Shown: in pieces, positions 1-9,312 of the stretch
Numbering within the stretch: the first letter of the stretch is position 1
Layout of the letters: each line of letters starts with the position of its first letter
Origin: Desulfosporosinus sp. BRH_c37
GTDB taxonomy: Bacteria > Bacillota > Desulfitobacteriia > Desulfitobacteriales > Desulfitobacteriaceae
Assembly (NCBI GenBank): GCA_001516045.1
Contig: LOEW01000280.1
Coordinates: 1 to 45,016, forward strand
Direction of reading: 5' to 3'
Length of the DNA stretch: 45,016 bases
Translations under genes and position numbers: made by a program
Notes under the pieces: model-generated
What the model saw: only the letters and a program-made list of their open reading frames with translations
Databases searched by the model: none
What the model was told of the DNA's origin: nothing

Positions 1-335
1 TAAGCTCGTTCCTTCGCCACGAAGTATCATTTTGGGTGTGTGGCTCGGCAATACTCATCCTCAGCGCGATAGTGCTCGTTAATGGCCGTGCGCTTTCGGC
101 GAAACCCTATCCTACGCCGGAATGTATTCCTTTAGGGATCACGGCTTCGGCGATACTCATCCTACGGCGCGGAAGTATTCGTCAGTGGCTCAGCGCCTTC
201 GGCATAAGTCTCCACTGGAGACTTACGTCACCGGAGACTATCGTACCGGAGGCTTTCGTCACTGGAGAGTATCGTGCTTATCGTCTTGGCGGCGCTACTA
301 ATCTCGAATGTCCTGTTCGAGTCATGGGCAGCGTT
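1..335. repeat. Structured intergenic repeat block upstream of secA
   Basis: GC-rich DNA made of degenerate units (motifs such as TCGGCGATACTCATCCT, GTATTCGT and CACTGGAGA recur several times). The same motifs are found at 15823-16050. The right end (about 276-328) recurs at 40861-40913, including a hairpin CTCGAA/TTCGAG at 303-321. Bases 1-32 are identical to 44985-45016. An open frame of about 100 codons inside it (36-338) is made only of repeat units and is not called as a gene. Confidence 0.8.
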
Positions 336-457
336 TGACAGAATATCAATACGTGCGAAGACAGTGTCTTCGCGGGTGCCAACCAAGTTTTCTTTATACT
401 AGACCGAAAGTAGACTTTTCTTAAAAAAGCTAAATTTCCTCCAATCGCCCGGTTCAG

Positions 458-486
458 TTGCAGTCGGTTCTCAAGGATGTTAGAAT
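458..486 (+). promoter_or_regulatory. Possible sigma-A promoter for secA
   Basis: TTGCAG at 458-463 and TAGAAT at 481-486 are separated by 17 bases and lie 36 bases before the secA start. The -10 box is good and the -35 box is weak, so this is tentative. Bases 336-457 hold nothing else that I recognise. Confidence 0.3.
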
Positions 487-521
487 TAATGAATATATAA
501 GGATTGAGAAAGGTGGACATA

Positions 522-3020
522 ATGGGTTTTTTAAATTTGTTCGACGATAATGCGCGCGAAATCCGGAAATATCGAAAGCGCGTTGTAATGATTAATAGCT
601 TTGAACCGACGATTGAAGCGCTGGGCGATGACGAATTGCGTGGGAAAACCGTTGAATTTCGAGGACGTTTAGAACGGGGAGAAAGTCTTGATGACTTATT
701 GCCTGAGGCATTTGCTGTCGTTCGAGAGGCTGGCAGAAGGGTAATTAATCAACGACACTATGATGTACAGTTGATAGGGGGAATGGTACTTCATGATGGT
801 CGGATTGCTGAGATGCGCACTGGGGAAGGAAAAACCCTTGTTTCCACTTTGCCAGCCTATCTGAATGCTTTGACTGCTCAAGGCGTTCATGTCGTGACAG
901 TTAACGATTACTTAGCTCGCCGCGACAGTGAATGGATGGGGCAAATTCACCAGTTTCTTGGTCTTTCCATTGGTTTAGTTGTGCATGGATTGAACCAGGA
1001 GGAACGTAGGAATAGTTATGCAGCAGATATTACGTATGGGACAAATAACGAATTTGGCTTTGACTATCTTCGGGATAACATGGTCACTCGCCCAGAAGCC
1101 TTGGCTCAGCGTGTACTAAATTATGCGATAGTGGACGAAGTTGACTCTATCCTTATTGACGAAGCCAGGACTCCACTTATTATTTCCGGTGAGGCAGACA
1201 AGCCTACGGAGTTATATTTTAGAGTCGCTATGATTATTCCCAGGTTGAAACCCGAAGATGATTACAAAGTGATTGAAAAAGAGCGAGTGGTCACGCTTAC
1301 AGAACAAGGAGTCCGTCGGGTTGAGAGCATGCTGGGTGTGGATAATCTATATGAGGATATCCATACAGAGCTAGCCCATCACGTCAATCAGGCGTTGAAA
1401 GCACAAACCCTCTTCAGGCGAGACCGCGATTACGTGGTTAAAGACGGAGAGGTTATTATTGTCGATGAATTTACTGGGCGTTTAATGATTGGTCGCCGTT
1501 ATAGTGAAGGATTACACCAAGCTATCGAAGCCAAAGAGGGAGTGAAAATTGAAAAGGAATCTCAAACCTTAGCCACTATTACTTTTCAGAATTACTTCCG
1601 AATGTACAAAAAACTCTCTGGGATGACTGGGACTGCCATGACGGAAGAACCAGAATTTCGGAAGATTTATAAACTTGATGTTGTAGAAATCCCCACAAAT
1701 AAGCCAATGATTCGAAACGATAGCTCTGATGTAATTTATCGTACGGAAGAAGGCAAGTTTTTGGCGGTTGTAGAAAGTGTGATTGAACACCACGCTAAAG
1801 GGCAACCACTCCTAGTAGGAACGGTTTCGGTCGAGAAATCCGAGCATTTAAGTGACCTACTAGGGCGGCGCGGTATTCCGCATCAAGTTCTTAATGCCAA
1901 ATACCATGAAAAAGAAGCGGAAATCGTAGCCCATGCCGGAAAATCAGGGATGGTTACGATAGCCACTAACATGGCCGGCCGTGGTACGGATATTATTTTA
2001 GGTGAGGGCGTACATGAACTAGGGGGTTTACACATTATTGGTACAGAACGGCATGAATCTCGGCGAATTGATAACCAATTGCGGGGACGTGCTGCACGTC
2101 AAGGTGACCCTGGATCAACGCAATTCTTTATTTCGATTGAAGATGATCTAATGCGTATGTTCGGTTCCAACATCATGAGCGTAATGGACAAATTGGGGAT
2201 GGATGACACCATGCCGATTGAGTCCAGGATGGTCTCTAGGTCCATTGAAACTGCTCAAAGGCGTGTAGAGAGTCGCAACTTTGACATCCGTAAACATGTC
2301 CTAGATTATGATGATGTCATGAATCAACAACGCGAGGTTATCTATGGACAGCGGCGCTCTGTGCTTATGGGCGAAAATCTTCGTGATAATATTATGGAAA
2401 TGTTGGCGAAGGCGGTCAAAGATAGTATCGCTATGTTTAGTGGGGAAAGCGCGTTCCCAGAAGAGTGGGATCTTTCCGGTTTAGCAGACTATATTGAAAG
2501 TTTCTATCTGCCGGGAACCCATTTAAAGCCAGAACAGTTTTCTGACCTTTCGGTAGAAGAAATTGAGGAAATGTTGCTAGAAAAAGCCGTAGCATTCTAC
2601 GAGAGCCGTGAAGAACAGTTTGGGTCTGAGCTGATGAGGGAAATTGAGCGCGCGGTAATGCTTCAGGTTGTGGACAGTAAATGGATGGATCATCTTGATG
2701 CCATGGACATGCTACGTGAAGGAATTGGTCTTCGTGCCTATGGGCAGAAAGATCCGTTGGTAGAATTCAGGCGAGAAGGCTTTGAAATGTTTCAAGCGAT
2801 GATTGACTCCATTCAGGATGATATCATCCGTTATGTCATGCGTGTTGCGCCTCAAGTACGGGAAGAAGTTGCTGAACAGCCTCGGAATGTGACGGAAAAC
2901 CGTTATGAAAGGGAACCCTCAGAACCTGTGCACATCGGAGAACAGATTGGGCGCAATGATCTCTGTAGTTGTGGAAGTGGGAAGAAATATAAGAAGTGTT
3001 GTGGATTGGGCAAGAAGTAA
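522..3020 (+). CDS. secA: Preprotein translocase ATPase SecA
   Basis: SecA is the motor ATPase that pushes unfolded preproteins through the SecYEG channel. The 832-residue product has the family's usual length and order: NBD1 with the Walker A stretch GEGKT near residue 105 and a Walker B region [13 protein letters not shown] near residue 205, the preprotein crosslinking domain, NBD2 with [11 protein letters not shown] near residue 490, the helical scaffold/wing region, and a C-terminal zinc-binding SEC-C tail [13 protein letters not shown] that contacts SecB or ribosomes in relatives. I chose the ATG at 522, because AAAGGTGG lies just upstream and [10 protein letters not shown] is the typical start; an in-frame ATG at 504 has no such site. 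prfB follows after 90 bases, the common secA-prfB order of Firmicutes. Confidence 0.98.
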   Translation: MGFLNLFDDNAREIRKYRKRVVMINSFEPTIEALGDDELRGKTVEFRGRLERGESLDDLLPEAFAVVREAGRRVINQRHYDVQLIGGMVLHDGRIAEMRTGEGKTLVSTLPAYLNALTAQGVHVVTVNDYLARRDSEWMGQIHQFLGLSIGLVVHGLNQEERRNSYAADITYGTNNEFGFDYLRDNMVTRPEALAQRVLNYAIVDEVDSILIDEARTPLIISGEADKPTELYFRVAMIIPRLKPEDDYKVIEKERVVTLTEQGVRRVESMLGVDNLYEDIHTELAHHVNQALKAQTLFRRDRDYVVKDGEVIIVDEFTGRLMIGRRYSEGLHQAIEAKEGVKIEKESQTLATITFQNYFRMYKKLSGMTGTAMTEEPEFRKIYKLDVVEIPTNKPMIRNDSSDVIYRTEEGKFLAVVESVIEHHAKGQPLLVGTVSVEKSEHLSDLLGRRGIPHQVLNAKYHEKEAEIVAHAGKSGMVTIATNMAGRGTDIILGEGVHELGGLHIIGTERHESRRIDNQLRGRAARQGDPGSTQFFISIEDDLMRMFGSNIMSVMDKLGMDDTMPIESRMVSRSIETAQRRVESRNFDIRKHVLDYDDVMNQQREVIYGQRRSVLMGENLRDNIMEMLAKAVKDSIAMFSGESAFPEEWDLSGLADYIESFYLPGTHLKPEQFSDLSVEEIEEMLLEKAVAFYESREEQFGSELMREIERAVMLQVVDSKWMDHLDAMDMLREGIGLRAYGQKDPLVEFRREGFEMFQAMIDSIQDDIIRYVMRVAPQVREEVAEQPRNVTENRYEREPSEPVHIGEQIGRNDLCSCGSGKKYKKCCGLGKK

Positions 3021-3110
3021 AGGCCCGCTACGTGTTCACGCGACTTCTTCGGGGAGCCATAAGCGAAGAGCGCAGAAAGATTAACATAAGTTCTGAAAGG
3101 GTGAATATAA

Positions 3111-4215
3111 GTGCTTTCTGATTGGAAAAAAGAACTGGAAACGTTAACAATGTGTTTGGCAGATTTGAGGGTTTCTCTTTGACGTTGATCAGCGAATAGA
3201 AAATATTAGCTCGCTGGAGAGGGAGTTCCAACGACCTAATTTATGGGATAATCCGGCCTTGGCTCAAAAAACGATGCAAGAATTGGCGCTCCATCAGGGT
3301 AAAGTCAGGATCTACGATGAGCTAGAGCAAGGGCTGGAAGACACGACAACCCTTTGGAAGTTGGCGACTGAGGAAGATGATGTGAGTCTTGAGTCAGAGA
3401 TTGAGCGAGAGATTAAAGCGCTTCAGCAACAGTTTGAGGCTTTGGAATTGGAAATACTACTTAGTGGGCAATATGATCGGAACAATGCAATAGTTACCCT
3501 ACATGCGGGAGCCGGGGGAACGGAGGCCCAGGATTGGGTGCAAATGCTCTATCGGCTATATATTCGGTGGGGAGAACGACATGGATATAAAGTTGAGACC
3601 TTAGACTTTTTGAATGGTGATGAGGCGGGCATTAAAAGCGTTACGTTGTCTTTCTGTGGAGAAAATGCCTACGGGTATGCAAAGTCTGAAAAAGGCGTAC
3701 ACAGATTAGTGCGAATTTCTCCATTTGATGCATCAGGACGTCGTCATACCTCTTTCGCTTCCGTGGATGTCATTCCAGAAGTGACAGAGGATAACGAGAT
3801 AACGATTGATAGCGAAGATTTGAGGGTGGATACTTACCGTTCCGGGGGGGCTGGCGGTCAGCACGTCAATAAGACGGATTCTGCCATCCGGATCACACAC
3901 TTACCTTCTGGGGTTGTAGTTCAATGTCAGAGTGAACGCTCTCAAACTCAAAATAAAGCTGCCGCCATGCGTGTCTTACAGGCAAAGTTGCTGGAACTTA
4001 GGCGCAAGGAACAAGAAGCTGAGATCACGGAAATACGGGGTGAGCAACAAGAAATTGCTTGGGGGAGCCAGATCCGTTCGTATGTTTTTCATCCCTATAG
4101 TTTAGTCAAGGATCATCGCACTAATGTTGAAACTGGGAACGTGTCAGCAGTGATGGATGGGGAAATCGATGCGTTTATTGCGGCGTATCTTCAGAAAACA
4201 AAATTTGTACAGTGA
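3111..4215 (+). CDS. prfB: Peptide chain release factor 2 (programmed +1 frameshift)
   Basis: RF2 releases peptides at UGA and UAA codons. A short first frame starts at GTG 3111 (AAAGGG upstream) and runs 23 codons to CTT 3177-3179, followed by an in-frame TGA at 3180-3182. Skipping the T at 3180 joins it to the long frame beginning GAC at 3181, giving about 367 residues, the normal RF2 length. The site has the classical form AGG GTT TCT CTT TGA C, with an internal Shine-Dalgarno-like AGGG. Seen in the long frame are the RF2-specific SPF tripeptide (RISPFDASGRR) and the catalytic GGQ loop (GGAGGQHVNKTDSA). The frameshift lets RF2 level control its own synthesis. The TGA stop at 4213 is the first triplet of a repeat element. 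Coordinates should be read as join(3111..3179,3181..4215). Confidence 0.97.
3177..3183 (+). promoter_or_regulatory. RF2 autoregulatory +1 frameshift site
   Basis: The heptamer CTTTGAC at 3177-3183 contains the slippery CTT, the in-frame TGA and the C that makes a weak termination context. AGGG at 3168-3171 sits at the same codon spacing as in the known bacterial prfB sites and can pair with the 16S rRNA tail. Low RF2 favours slippage and so more RF2. Confidence 0.95.
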
Positions 4216-4380
4216 ACTCGTTCAGCTAAAGCTGAACATCGAGACTTCGGTGACGAAAGTCTCCAGTGGAGATTATCGCCGAAGCCGCCTATCCCAAAAG
4301 GGCACTTAGCGGCGAAGGAGGAGTCTACCCCCACCGAAGCAGAGCCTAGAACTCCCACTTATAGAAGTGGGAGAGGGTAG
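4213..4380. repeat. Multi-hairpin repeat element, short copy, at prfB stop
   Basis: The element starts with the TGA stop of prfB, followed by the palindrome GTTCAGC-TAAA-GCTGAAC, then a shared stretch ATCGAGACTTCGGTGACG and the hairpin AAGTCTCCAGTGGAGATT. It ends with CTCCCACTT-ATAG-AAGTGGGAG at about 4350-4371. Both ends match those of the longer copy at 15691-16096, but most of the interior is missing. No transposase is present. Ends made of hairpins resemble non-autonomous IS200/IS605-like elements; that link is inference. Confidence 0.75.
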
Positions 4381-4445
4381 ACAAGAGAACCGTCCCCCTG
4401 CATAGAGTGAAATGCGATTATGGATTAATTAAAGGAGGAGATCTT

Positions 4446-5276
4446 TTGACAAATATTGAAATAAAGCGGATAGCTAATACTCTTCGTCAAGACATTATTT
4501 CCATGCTTGTAACTTCAAAATCCGGACACCCTGGCGGAAGCTTATCAGCTGCAGAAATCTTAGCTACGTTATTCTTCCGCGAAATGCGAGTAAACCCAAA
4601 GGATCCGCGTTGGGCAGATCGAGACCGCTTTGTCCTTTCCAAGGGACATGCTGCCCCTGTACTTTATGCTGCTCTGGCGGAGAAGGGTTATTTCCCCAAG
4701 GAGGAGCTTCAAGGGCTTCGCCAAACTGGCCATATGCTCCAAGGACATCCTGATATGAAGAAGACCCCCGGCGTGGACATGTCCACGGGTTCTTTAGGGC
4801 AAGGTCTTTCTGCGGCCAATGGAATGGCTCTGGCTGGAAAGCTTGATGGCAAAGATTATCAAGTTTTTGTTTTGCTGGGTGATGGCGAGATGGCTGAAGG
4901 ACAAGTTTGGGAAGCGGCGATGGCGGCTGCCCACTACAACCTGGATAATGTTACAGCCGTCTTGGATTTTAATGGCTTGCAAATAGATGGAACAACGGAT
5001 AGTGTCATGTGTTCTTCTCCGCTACCAGAAAAATGGCGTGCCTTTTGCTGGCATGTGATCGAGGTCGATGGACATGATGTGGATGCTTTGATTGAGGCGT
5101 TTGCAGAGGCTAGGCAGATCAAAGGAAAACCTTCAATTATCATTGCAAAAACACTTAAGGGTAAAGGGGTTTCCTTTATGGAAAACCAAGCAGGCTGGCA
5201 TGGCAATGCTCCTAGTGTGGAACAAGGTGAGCAGGCACTTAAAGAATTACAGGAGGAGGCGCTTACCCTTGGCTGA
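4446..5276 (+). CDS. Transketolase, N-terminal (TPP-binding) subunit
   Basis: This is the first half of a split transketolase, which moves two-carbon ketol units between sugar phosphates in the non-oxidative pentose phosphate pathway using thiamine diphosphate. The 276-residue protein carries SGHPGGSLS near residue 24, the LSKGHAAPVLYA stretch and the TPP/Mg motif GDGEMAEGQVWEA near residue 144, all typical of the N-terminal domain. I chose the TTG at 4446, because AAAGGAGG lies at ideal spacing and TNIEIKRIANTLRQ is the family's usual beginning; the upstream ATG at 4407 lacks such a site. The gene overlaps the C-terminal subunit by 8 bases, so the two are probably translationally coupled. 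Confidence 0.95.
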   Translation: MTNIEIKRIANTLRQDIISMLVTSKSGHPGGSLSAAEILATLFFREMRVNPKDPRWADRDRFVLSKGHAAPVLYAALAEKGYFPKEELQGLRQTGHMLQGHPDMKKTPGVDMSTGSLGQGLSAANGMALAGKLDGKDYQVFVLLGDGEMAEGQVWEAAMAAAHYNLDNVTAVLDFNGLQIDGTTDSVMCSSPLPEKWRAFCWHVIEVDGHDVDALIEAFAEARQIKGKPSIIIAKTLKGKGVSFMENQAGWHGNAPSVEQGEQALKELQEEALTLG

Positions 5277-6207
5277 TAAAGTAGCGACACGTGACGCGTA
5301 TGGCAATGCACTTCTGATTTTAGGGGCTGAAAACCCCAATGTTGTTGTCTTAGATGCAGATTTATCGAAGTCGACTAAGACTGCTGACTTTGGCAAAAAA
5401 TACCCCGAACGTTTTTTTAACATGGGGATTGCTGAGTCAAATCTATTAGGGACCTCGGCAGGGTTGGCGGCAGCAGGCAAGATTCCCTTTGCCAGTACTT
5501 TTGCAATTTTTGCTGTAGGGCGTGCGTTTGAGCAAATCCGCAATTCGATTGCCTATCCGAAGTTAAATGTAAAAATAGCTGCTACCCATTCTGGAATTAC
5601 GGTAGGGGAGGATGGAGGTTCTCATCAGGCGGTTGAAGACGTAGCGATTATGCGTGCCGTTCCAAACATGGTGGTTTTAGTCCCTGCCGATGGAGAGGAA
5701 ACCCGCCAGGTGGTTTTGGCTGCTGCCAAATACTACGGTCCAGTTTATATTCGCATGGGGCGTTTAGCTGTTCCTCTGCTTTTTGGGGAAGATTATAAGT
5801 TTGAGATCGGGAAGGCGAACATCCTTAAAGAAGGGACAGACGTTGCAATCATGGCCAACGGCTTGATGGTGTCCATGGCGCTAGAAGCGGCTGAAGAGCT
5901 TGCAGTCAAAGGGATTAGTGTAAGTGTTGTCAATGTCGCTTCTGTTAAACCACTGGATGTAGAAACTATTGTGAGGGTTGCCGAGCAAACGAAAGCTGTA
6001 GTCACAGCGGAAGAACATAACATCATCGGCGGACTAGGAAGTGCTATCGCAGAGGTTTTAGGTGAGAAACTACCCACCCCTATGGTTCGAGTAGGACTTA
6101 ATGACACGTTTGGAGAATCTGGACGTCCCCAGGAGCTTCTGGAAAAATATGGATTGACCAAGGTAGACTTAGTTAAAGCGGTTCATGAGGTTCTTGCCAA
6201 AAAGTAG
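5269..6207 (+). CDS. Transketolase, C-terminal subunit
   Basis: This is the second half of the split enzyme: the pyrimidine-binding domain (about residues 1-165, with DADLSKSTKTADF, a conserved FFNMGIAESNLLGTSAGLA stretch and the HSGITVGEDGGSHQ loop) and the C-terminal domain (VVTAEEHNIIGGLGSAIAEVL near residue 245). The product has 312 residues. The start is the TTG at 5269 with AGGAGGAGG at 5251-5259; the frame extends upstream without a stop, but only as a shadow of the first subunit. The gene ends shortly before a strong terminator, so the pair forms its own unit. The two polypeptides together equal one ordinary transketolase. Confidence 0.95.
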   Translation: MADKVATRDAYGNALLILGAENPNVVVLDADLSKSTKTADFGKKYPERFFNMGIAESNLLGTSAGLAAAGKIPFASTFAIFAVGRAFEQIRNSIAYPKLNVKIAATHSGITVGEDGGSHQAVEDVAIMRAVPNMVVLVPADGEETRQVVLAAAKYYGPVYIRMGRLAVPLLFGEDYKFEIGKANILKEGTDVAIMANGLMVSMALEAAEELAVKGISVSVVNVASVKPLDVETIVRVAEQTKAVVTAEEHNIIGGLGSAIAEVLGEKLPTPMVRVGLNDTFGESGRPQELLEKYGLTKVDLVKAVHEVLAKK

Positions 6208-6251
6208 GGATAATTCTTTCCAAAAAACGATTAACGTGGATTTCCAGATTA

Positions 6252-6296
6252 AGAAAGGACAAGTATTCTTCGAGAGTACTTGTCCTTTCTTTCTTG
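6252..6296 (+). terminator. Rho-independent terminator after transketolase
   Basis: A perfect 14-base stem, AGAAAGGACAAGTA at 6252-6265 and its complement at 6277-6290, has an 11-base loop and is followed by a T-rich stretch TTCTT. It starts 45 bases after the stop codon. Confidence 0.85.
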
Positions 6297-6299
6297 TGA

Positions 6300-7172
6300 A
6301 GTATTTTTTTGTTCTGCGTCGGTTGTGCTCATCCATTTATATCATGAGCTTTTCCTAAAAAGCGGGCAGTTGTTGTTTAAGGTGCATTTGATATTTCAGA
6401 AATAATCTTTTAGATTTAGAATAAATTATTATAATTAATTGAAAGATAACGAAGGCTATAGAGGTCGCGTGGAATATGCCGTTCCTATTAGTAAGTGAAT
6501 GCGTTGGTTGAGAAGAAAAAAGCTAATCTCGGCAACGCAGTTTGTTTTTCTGTTGAATATCTAAAAGTAACATCAACGCAGCTAGAAGTACTTTGATTTC
6601 TCTGGTTCCTCAGCGGTGTCTACCAGGATAATGAGAGGGTAAGGCGGAGCAAACTAGGATTGTCAAATTTCACAAACAGGAAATCCACGACGAGTGTCGA
6701 ATGTTCTAATAGTTATAGAGAAAAAAGGGTGAGACGTAAGAAAATTTTCAAACCTTAGTAACATGGAACTGAGCAAGGTTGAGTTCCATGAAAACAACAA
6801 TGAAAGCGATTCTAGTCAATCTTTCAAATGAATATAAACCCTACAAGACCACATGATGTTGGTATTTTGTACGGCAATCGCTATTCGTTTAAACGACAAC
6901 TAGAAGGGCGAATTATTGGAGATTTGGAAAAAGTTGTAGCGCAGATGTTTCTAAGACGGTGTAAAGGATTAATTTCCGAAAGGAAGTGAACACACCTGGT
7001 TTATGGTCAGTGAGTAGGAAAATTCTACTAGGAGCTTAACAATTAAGCTTAGAAGACACACTGCACATGTACACATAGTTGAAAGGCCTGTGCGGAGTTG
7101 TTTTAGGGGCTGACTAACTGTCGCACGTCTGTTGTACTTAGTTGATAGGATCAATTAAGGCGTTATGGATGT
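6300..7172. other. Long gap without a convincing gene
   Basis: All frames are broken by stops. The only items seen are a hairpin CATGGAACT/AGTTCCATG at 6762-6790 and a 53-codon open frame at 6828-6989 (MNINPTRPHDVGILYGNRYS...) with no good ribosome site and no family that I recognise. The stretch could be decayed genes or hold an untranslated RNA. Nothing in it resembles a tRNA, rRNA or a riboswitch known to me. Confidence 0.5.
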
Positions 7173-7190
7173 TTAATACGAGAGTATTAA
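7173..7190. promoter_or_regulatory. Perfect palindrome upstream of ftsE
   Basis: TTAATAC-GAGA-GTATTAA is a perfect 7-base inverted repeat about 40 bases before the putative ftsE -35 box. It could be an operator or a small hairpin. It has no T-tract, so it is not a terminator. Confidence 0.35.
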
Positions 7191-7230
7191 CCTTAGTAGC
7201 TGAATCCTGTGATGCTACCACTTTGTTTAG

Positions 7231-7258
7231 TCGACAAGGTGAAAGTGCTGGATATATA
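7231..7258 (+). promoter_or_regulatory. Possible promoter for ftsEX
   Basis: TCGACA at 7231-7236 and TATATA at 7253-7258 are separated by 16 bases. The -10 box ends 31 bases before the ftsE ATG. The match is moderate. Confidence 0.4.
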
Positions 7259-7289
7259 GGATTATTCAGTATTTAGAAACCAGTACAGT

Positions 7290-7976
7290 ATGATTCAGTT
7301 AATAAATGTATCCAAGATATATCCGAACGGTGCCAGAGCCCTTATTGATGTCAACCTCAAAATTGGCAAAGGGGACTTTGTTTTTCTGGTAGGTCCCAGT
7401 GGAGCAGGTAAATCGACGCTGATTAAATTATTTTACCGTGATGAAATTCCTACGCGGGGACAAGTTCAAATTAATAGTAAAAATCTGGTGCGAATGAAAG
7501 AACGGGAAGTGCCTTATCTTCGGCGTACTATTGGGGTTATCTTTCAAGATTTTAAATTATTACCTAATAAAACAGTTAAAGAAAATGTAGCCTTTGCTCT
7601 TGAGGTGATCGGAGTTTCGAGGAATGAGATTCGGATTCGTACACGAGCGACGTTGGAACTCGTTGGGCTTGCGAGTAAAGAAAATGCCTATCCGCATGAA
7701 CTTTCCGGCGGAGAACAACAGCGAGTCTGTGTAGCACGGGCAATTATTAATAACCCTGCGTTATTAGTAGCAGATGAACCAACGGGTAACCTTGATCCGG
7801 AAACAGCATGGGGAATTATGGAGTTGCTTTATAATATTAACAAACGAGGGACAACGATTGTCATGGCTACCCATGCTAAAGCGATTGTCAATAAAATGCA
7901 AAAACGGGTGATCGCTATAGAAAACGGTCGAGTTGCGCGCGATGAAGAAAAGGGGGGATACGGCTATGACGCTTAA
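7290..7976 (+). CDS. ftsE: Cell division ATP-binding protein FtsE
   Basis: FtsE is the ATPase of the FtsEX complex, an ABC-type machine that does not transport but transmits ATP hydrolysis across the membrane to peptidoglycan hydrolases. The 228-residue protein shows Walker [10 protein letters not shown] near residue 37, Q-loop [12 protein letters not shown] near 87, signature LSGGEQQRV near 137 and Walker [15 protein letters not shown] near 157. The start [14 protein letters not shown] matches the family, although the ribosome site is weak. The end overlaps ftsX by 11 bases, so the two are coupled. Confidence 0.97.
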   Translation: MIQLINVSKIYPNGARALIDVNLKIGKGDFVFLVGPSGAGKSTLIKLFYRDEIPTRGQVQINSKNLVRMKEREVPYLRRTIGVIFQDFKLLPNKTVKENVAFALEVIGVSRNEIRIRTRATLELVGLASKENAYPHELSGGEQQRVCVARAIINNPALLVADEPTGNLDPETAWGIMELLYNINKRGTTIVMATHAKAIVNKMQKRVIAIENGRVARDEEKGGYGYDA

Positions 7977-8856
7977 TTCCACTCGCTATATTTTGCGCGA
8001 GACGGTCCACTCCATGAAACGCAATCCTTGGCTCAGTTTAGCATCAGTTTTAACCGTGATGGTTTCCCTTGTGATCTTAGGATTTTCTGTATTTTTCCTA
8101 GCAAACGCTTCCAATATGGCGAAGTCCTTTGAATCTGAGCTGGAAATTGGGGCATTTGTACAAAACACCACCACCCAATCGGAACTTGAGGGCTTACAAT
8201 CCAAGATTCAAGCTATGCCTGGGGTAGCTTCTGTGACCGTAGTTACTAAAGACCAAGCCCTTACAGACTTCGGAATAACAATGGGTGGCTCTCAAAGTAA
8301 TATCTTGGCTGATCTTGGAGGAGTTAATCCCTTCCCAGATAAGTTGACTGTCAAAGCTACGGACCCTCAAAACGTTGTAGCTTTGGCTGACGAGGTGCGT
8401 GCTCTTCCTGGGGTATACAAAGTGAACTACGGGCAGGGATTTGTTGATAAGCTTTTGAAATTCACTCAATGGTTGAGGTGGATTGGCCTTGGCGTAGTTG
8501 TAGCTTTCGGCATTGCAGCCATTGTGCTGATTTCCATTAACGTTAAAATGAATGTGTTTTCTCGTCGCCGAGAAATTCAGATTATGAAATTAGTAGGCGC
8601 AAGCAACAGTTTTGTCCGTTGGCCTTTTCTTATTGAGGGGTTAGTACTAGGATTTATTGGCGGAGCCTTGGCTGCTGGTATTGTTGGTATGGGCTATAAT
8701 TGGATCGTTATGTACGTCCAATCGACTTTGGCATTTCTACCTGTTGTTCAAAACGCAACTCTCTTTAGCCAAGTTTCTGTGGGGCTTTTGCTCGCTGGCA
8801 TGGCGATGGGTGGTCTGGGAAGTGGATTATCTTTACAGAAGTTCCTTCGAACTTAG
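7966..8856 (+). CDS. ftsX: Cell division protein FtsX
   Basis: FtsX is the membrane partner of FtsE. The 296-residue protein has the expected order: a short cytoplasmic N-terminus, a first membrane helix (about residues 22-45, SLASVLTVMVSLVILGFSV), an extracellular domain of about 120 residues that in relatives contacts the hydrolase or its activator, and three more helices from about residue 172 on. RRREIQIMKLVGAS after the second helix is the typical FtsX coupling motif. I chose the ATG at 7966 ([12 protein letters not shown]), because a GGGGGG-rich ribosome site lies in the end of ftsE; an upstream start at 7933 would add 11 unusual residues. Confidence 0.96.
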   Translation: MTLNSTRYILRETVHSMKRNPWLSLASVLTVMVSLVILGFSVFFLANASNMAKSFESELEIGAFVQNTTTQSELEGLQSKIQAMPGVASVTVVTKDQALTDFGITMGGSQSNILADLGGVNPFPDKLTVKATDPQNVVALADEVRALPGVYKVNYGQGFVDKLLKFTQWLRWIGLGVVVAFGIAAIVLISINVKMNVFSRRREIQIMKLVGASNSFVRWPFLIEGLVLGFIGGALAAGIVGMGYNWIVMYVQSTLAFLPVVQNATLFSQVSVGLLLAGMAMGGLGSGLSLQKFLRT

Positions 8857-9019
8857 GGAGGGGAGGAAGTGTCTTAGCACGTTCGCACACGTTTCATTGC
8901 TATTCGCTTGTCGCTAAGGCTAAACCGCAAAACTTCTGGGCTTTCTGCATGTGAACAGTTGCGGTTCTTAACGCCTTATCGACTGCACTCATTGACGCAA
9001 TTCCACTCTCCGTGCTCAC
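8857..9019. repeat. Repeat-related intergenic DNA after ftsX
   Basis: No gene. The stretch with TGGGCTTTCTGCATGTGAACAG at about 8937-8958 resembles TGGGCTGTTCTGCATGTGCG near 44908-44927 and the GCATGTG units at 40334 and 40742, so it belongs to the same dispersed repeat family as the tpiA-upstream and eno-downstream blocks. No clear terminator follows ftsX. Confidence 0.45.
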
Positions 9020-9312
9020 TAAGCTAAGAAACTTCCTCTGGCTGGGGTCGACGAGGGTAGAAAGACGGGGATTCTGTGGTGCTGTTTGCGGCTAAAGACG
9101 CAAATGCGCTTTGCGTGCATGCTAAGCTAAGAAACTTCCTCTGGCTGGGGTCTAGGAGGAGTGGGCGATATGGGTCTGTGGTGCTGTTTGCGTCTAAAAG
9201 ACGCAAATGCGCTTTGCATCATGCTAAGTAAAGAAACTTCCTGGCTTGGTTTTAGGAGGAGTGTGTAATATGTAACGTTGTTTGTGTCTCTTGACACAAA
9301 TGCGTTGTGCAT
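9020..9312. repeat. Three tandem units of about 100 bp with conserved hairpins
   Basis: Units begin near 9020, 9121 and 9223 with CTAAG(C)TAAGAAACTTCCT and end with GCG(T/C)T(T/G)TGC and GCAT. Each carries a hairpin: TTTGCGGC/GACGCAAA at 9085-9104, TTTGCGTC/GACGCAAA at 9187-9207 and TTTGTGTC/GACACAAA at 9281-9300. The third copy differs from the second by paired changes that keep the stem. An alternative stem (GCAAA/TTTGC, in copy three CACAA/TTGTG) overlaps the first. Short minus-strand frames across the units are repeat shadows. Confidence 0.85.

Noticed and set aside
36..338. A 100-codon open frame as a gene
   Set aside because: It consists of intergenic repeat units also found at 15823-16050 and has no family resemblance or proper ribosome site.
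4350..4371. The end hairpin of the repeat as an ordinary terminator of prfB
   Set aside because: The stem is not followed by a T-tract, and it recurs as the end of the longer element at 16060-16093, so it is better described as a part of the repeat.
6828..6989. A 53-codon frame as a small gene
   Set aside because: No good ribosome site and no recognisable family; mentioned only as a note on the gap.
9020..9312. Tandem units as a CRISPR array
   Set aside because: The whole unit of about 100 bases repeats and there are no unique spacers of constant length between short identical repeats; no cas genes are present.
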